A stretch of DNA of 63,455 bases from Nitrospirota bacterium (lineage in GTDB: Bacteria > Nitrospirota > Thermodesulfovibrionia > Thermodesulfovibrionales > Magnetobacteriaceae), in NCBI GenBank assembly GCA_015233015.1, contig JADFYO010000016.1, positions 1 through 63,455 on the forward strand. The letters are read 5' to 3'. A model generated the notes under the pieces. The model worked only from the letters and a program-made list of their open reading frames with translations. It did not search any database and was not told the origin of the DNA. Made by a program: the position numbers and the translations under genes. How positions within the stretch are numbered: the first letter of the stretch is position 1; the number at the start of each line of letters is the position of its first letter. Of this stretch, positions 63,335 through 63,455 are shown piece after piece.

Positions 63335-63455
63335 TTCTCGGTGAAGTAAAAATGCAAGTAAGGAAGGGGGAAAAGAGAGGGAGTAAGAAATATTTTTCGC
63401 GCAGCGGGAGTATATACATATATATAGTCTAGATTTTTTTAATGATGTATGTTTA

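Overview
The window looks like chromosomal DNA of a Gram-negative, diderm, motile bacterium. It carries LPS-export genes (lptD, lptC, lptA, lptB), a meso-diaminopimelate type murE, a pilB-type ATPase, three chemoreceptors, sigma-54 (rpoN) and a NifA-like activator beside PII and glutamine synthetase. Gene order and protein style (multi-GAF cyclase, DUF1640-like coiled-coil proteins, split purH) fit a Nitrospirota/Thermodesulfovibrionia-like lineage, possibly a magnetotactic relative. That assignment is inference, because no rRNA or marker phylogeny is available here.

Layout. 1-2.4 kb: the first codons of a probable cold-shock gene and a membrane-anchored spermidine-synthase-like protein. 2.5-4.7 kb: an accessory block with a large toxin-like protein and two small unknown genes. 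5.3-9.3 kb: pilB, a cyclic-nucleotide-binding-fold protein, two DUF488 proteins and a dual-OB-like protein. 9.5-13.8 kb: two tandem, recently duplicated chemoreceptors with C-terminal zinc-binding (CZB) domains. 13.9-16.6 kb: purH split into two genes with a DUF89 phosphatase-like gene between them. 16.7-23.7 kb: lptD, a YkgJ-like cysteine-cluster protein, a Tim44-like protein, a haem-binding chemoreceptor and a B12/radical SAM protein.

23.8-42.9 kb is a nearly complete division and cell wall (dcw) cluster on the minus strand. In transcription order it reads mraZ, rsmH, ftsL, ftsI, murE, murF, mraY, a PBP5-like carboxypeptidase, murD, ftsW, murG, murC, murB, ddl, ftsQ, ftsA, ftsZ. Most junctions overlap or nearly so. 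It starts at a visible sigma-70 promoter overlapped by three 10-bp MraZ-type boxes. A frameshifted remnant of a PBP4-like (S13) carboxypeptidase lies just upstream of mraZ.

43.1-48.9 kb: a gamma-type chorismate mutase, then lptC-lptA-lptB-rpoN-hpf-rapZ plus an unknown gene. 49-53.2 kb (minus strand): radC, nifA-like, a small nuclease-like gene, a SocA/Panacea-like gene and two members of a coiled-coil/tail-anchor family, one with 33-bp tandem repeats. 53.2-58.3 kb: a GT-C type membrane protein, then a glutamine amidotransferase, glnB, glnA and a LOG-like gene. 58.4-60.1 kb is a decayed accessory patch: a GIY-YIG nuclease in two reading frames, a 142-bp palindromic insertion-like element, a frameshifted CopG/BrnA-like antitoxin, another coiled-coil paralogue and a gene remnant. 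60.1-62.9 kb: a GAF-GAF-PAS adenylate cyclase and a coiled-coil partner. The last 600 bases are mostly uninterpretable.

The most interesting candidates are the DUF488/DUF488/dual-OB operon, whose first protein ends in a beta-clamp-like QLSLF motif; the purH/DUF89 arrangement; the toxin-like locus at 2.6-4.7 kb; and the carboxypeptidase replacement story around the dcw cluster. I saw no rRNA, tRNA or CRISPR array.
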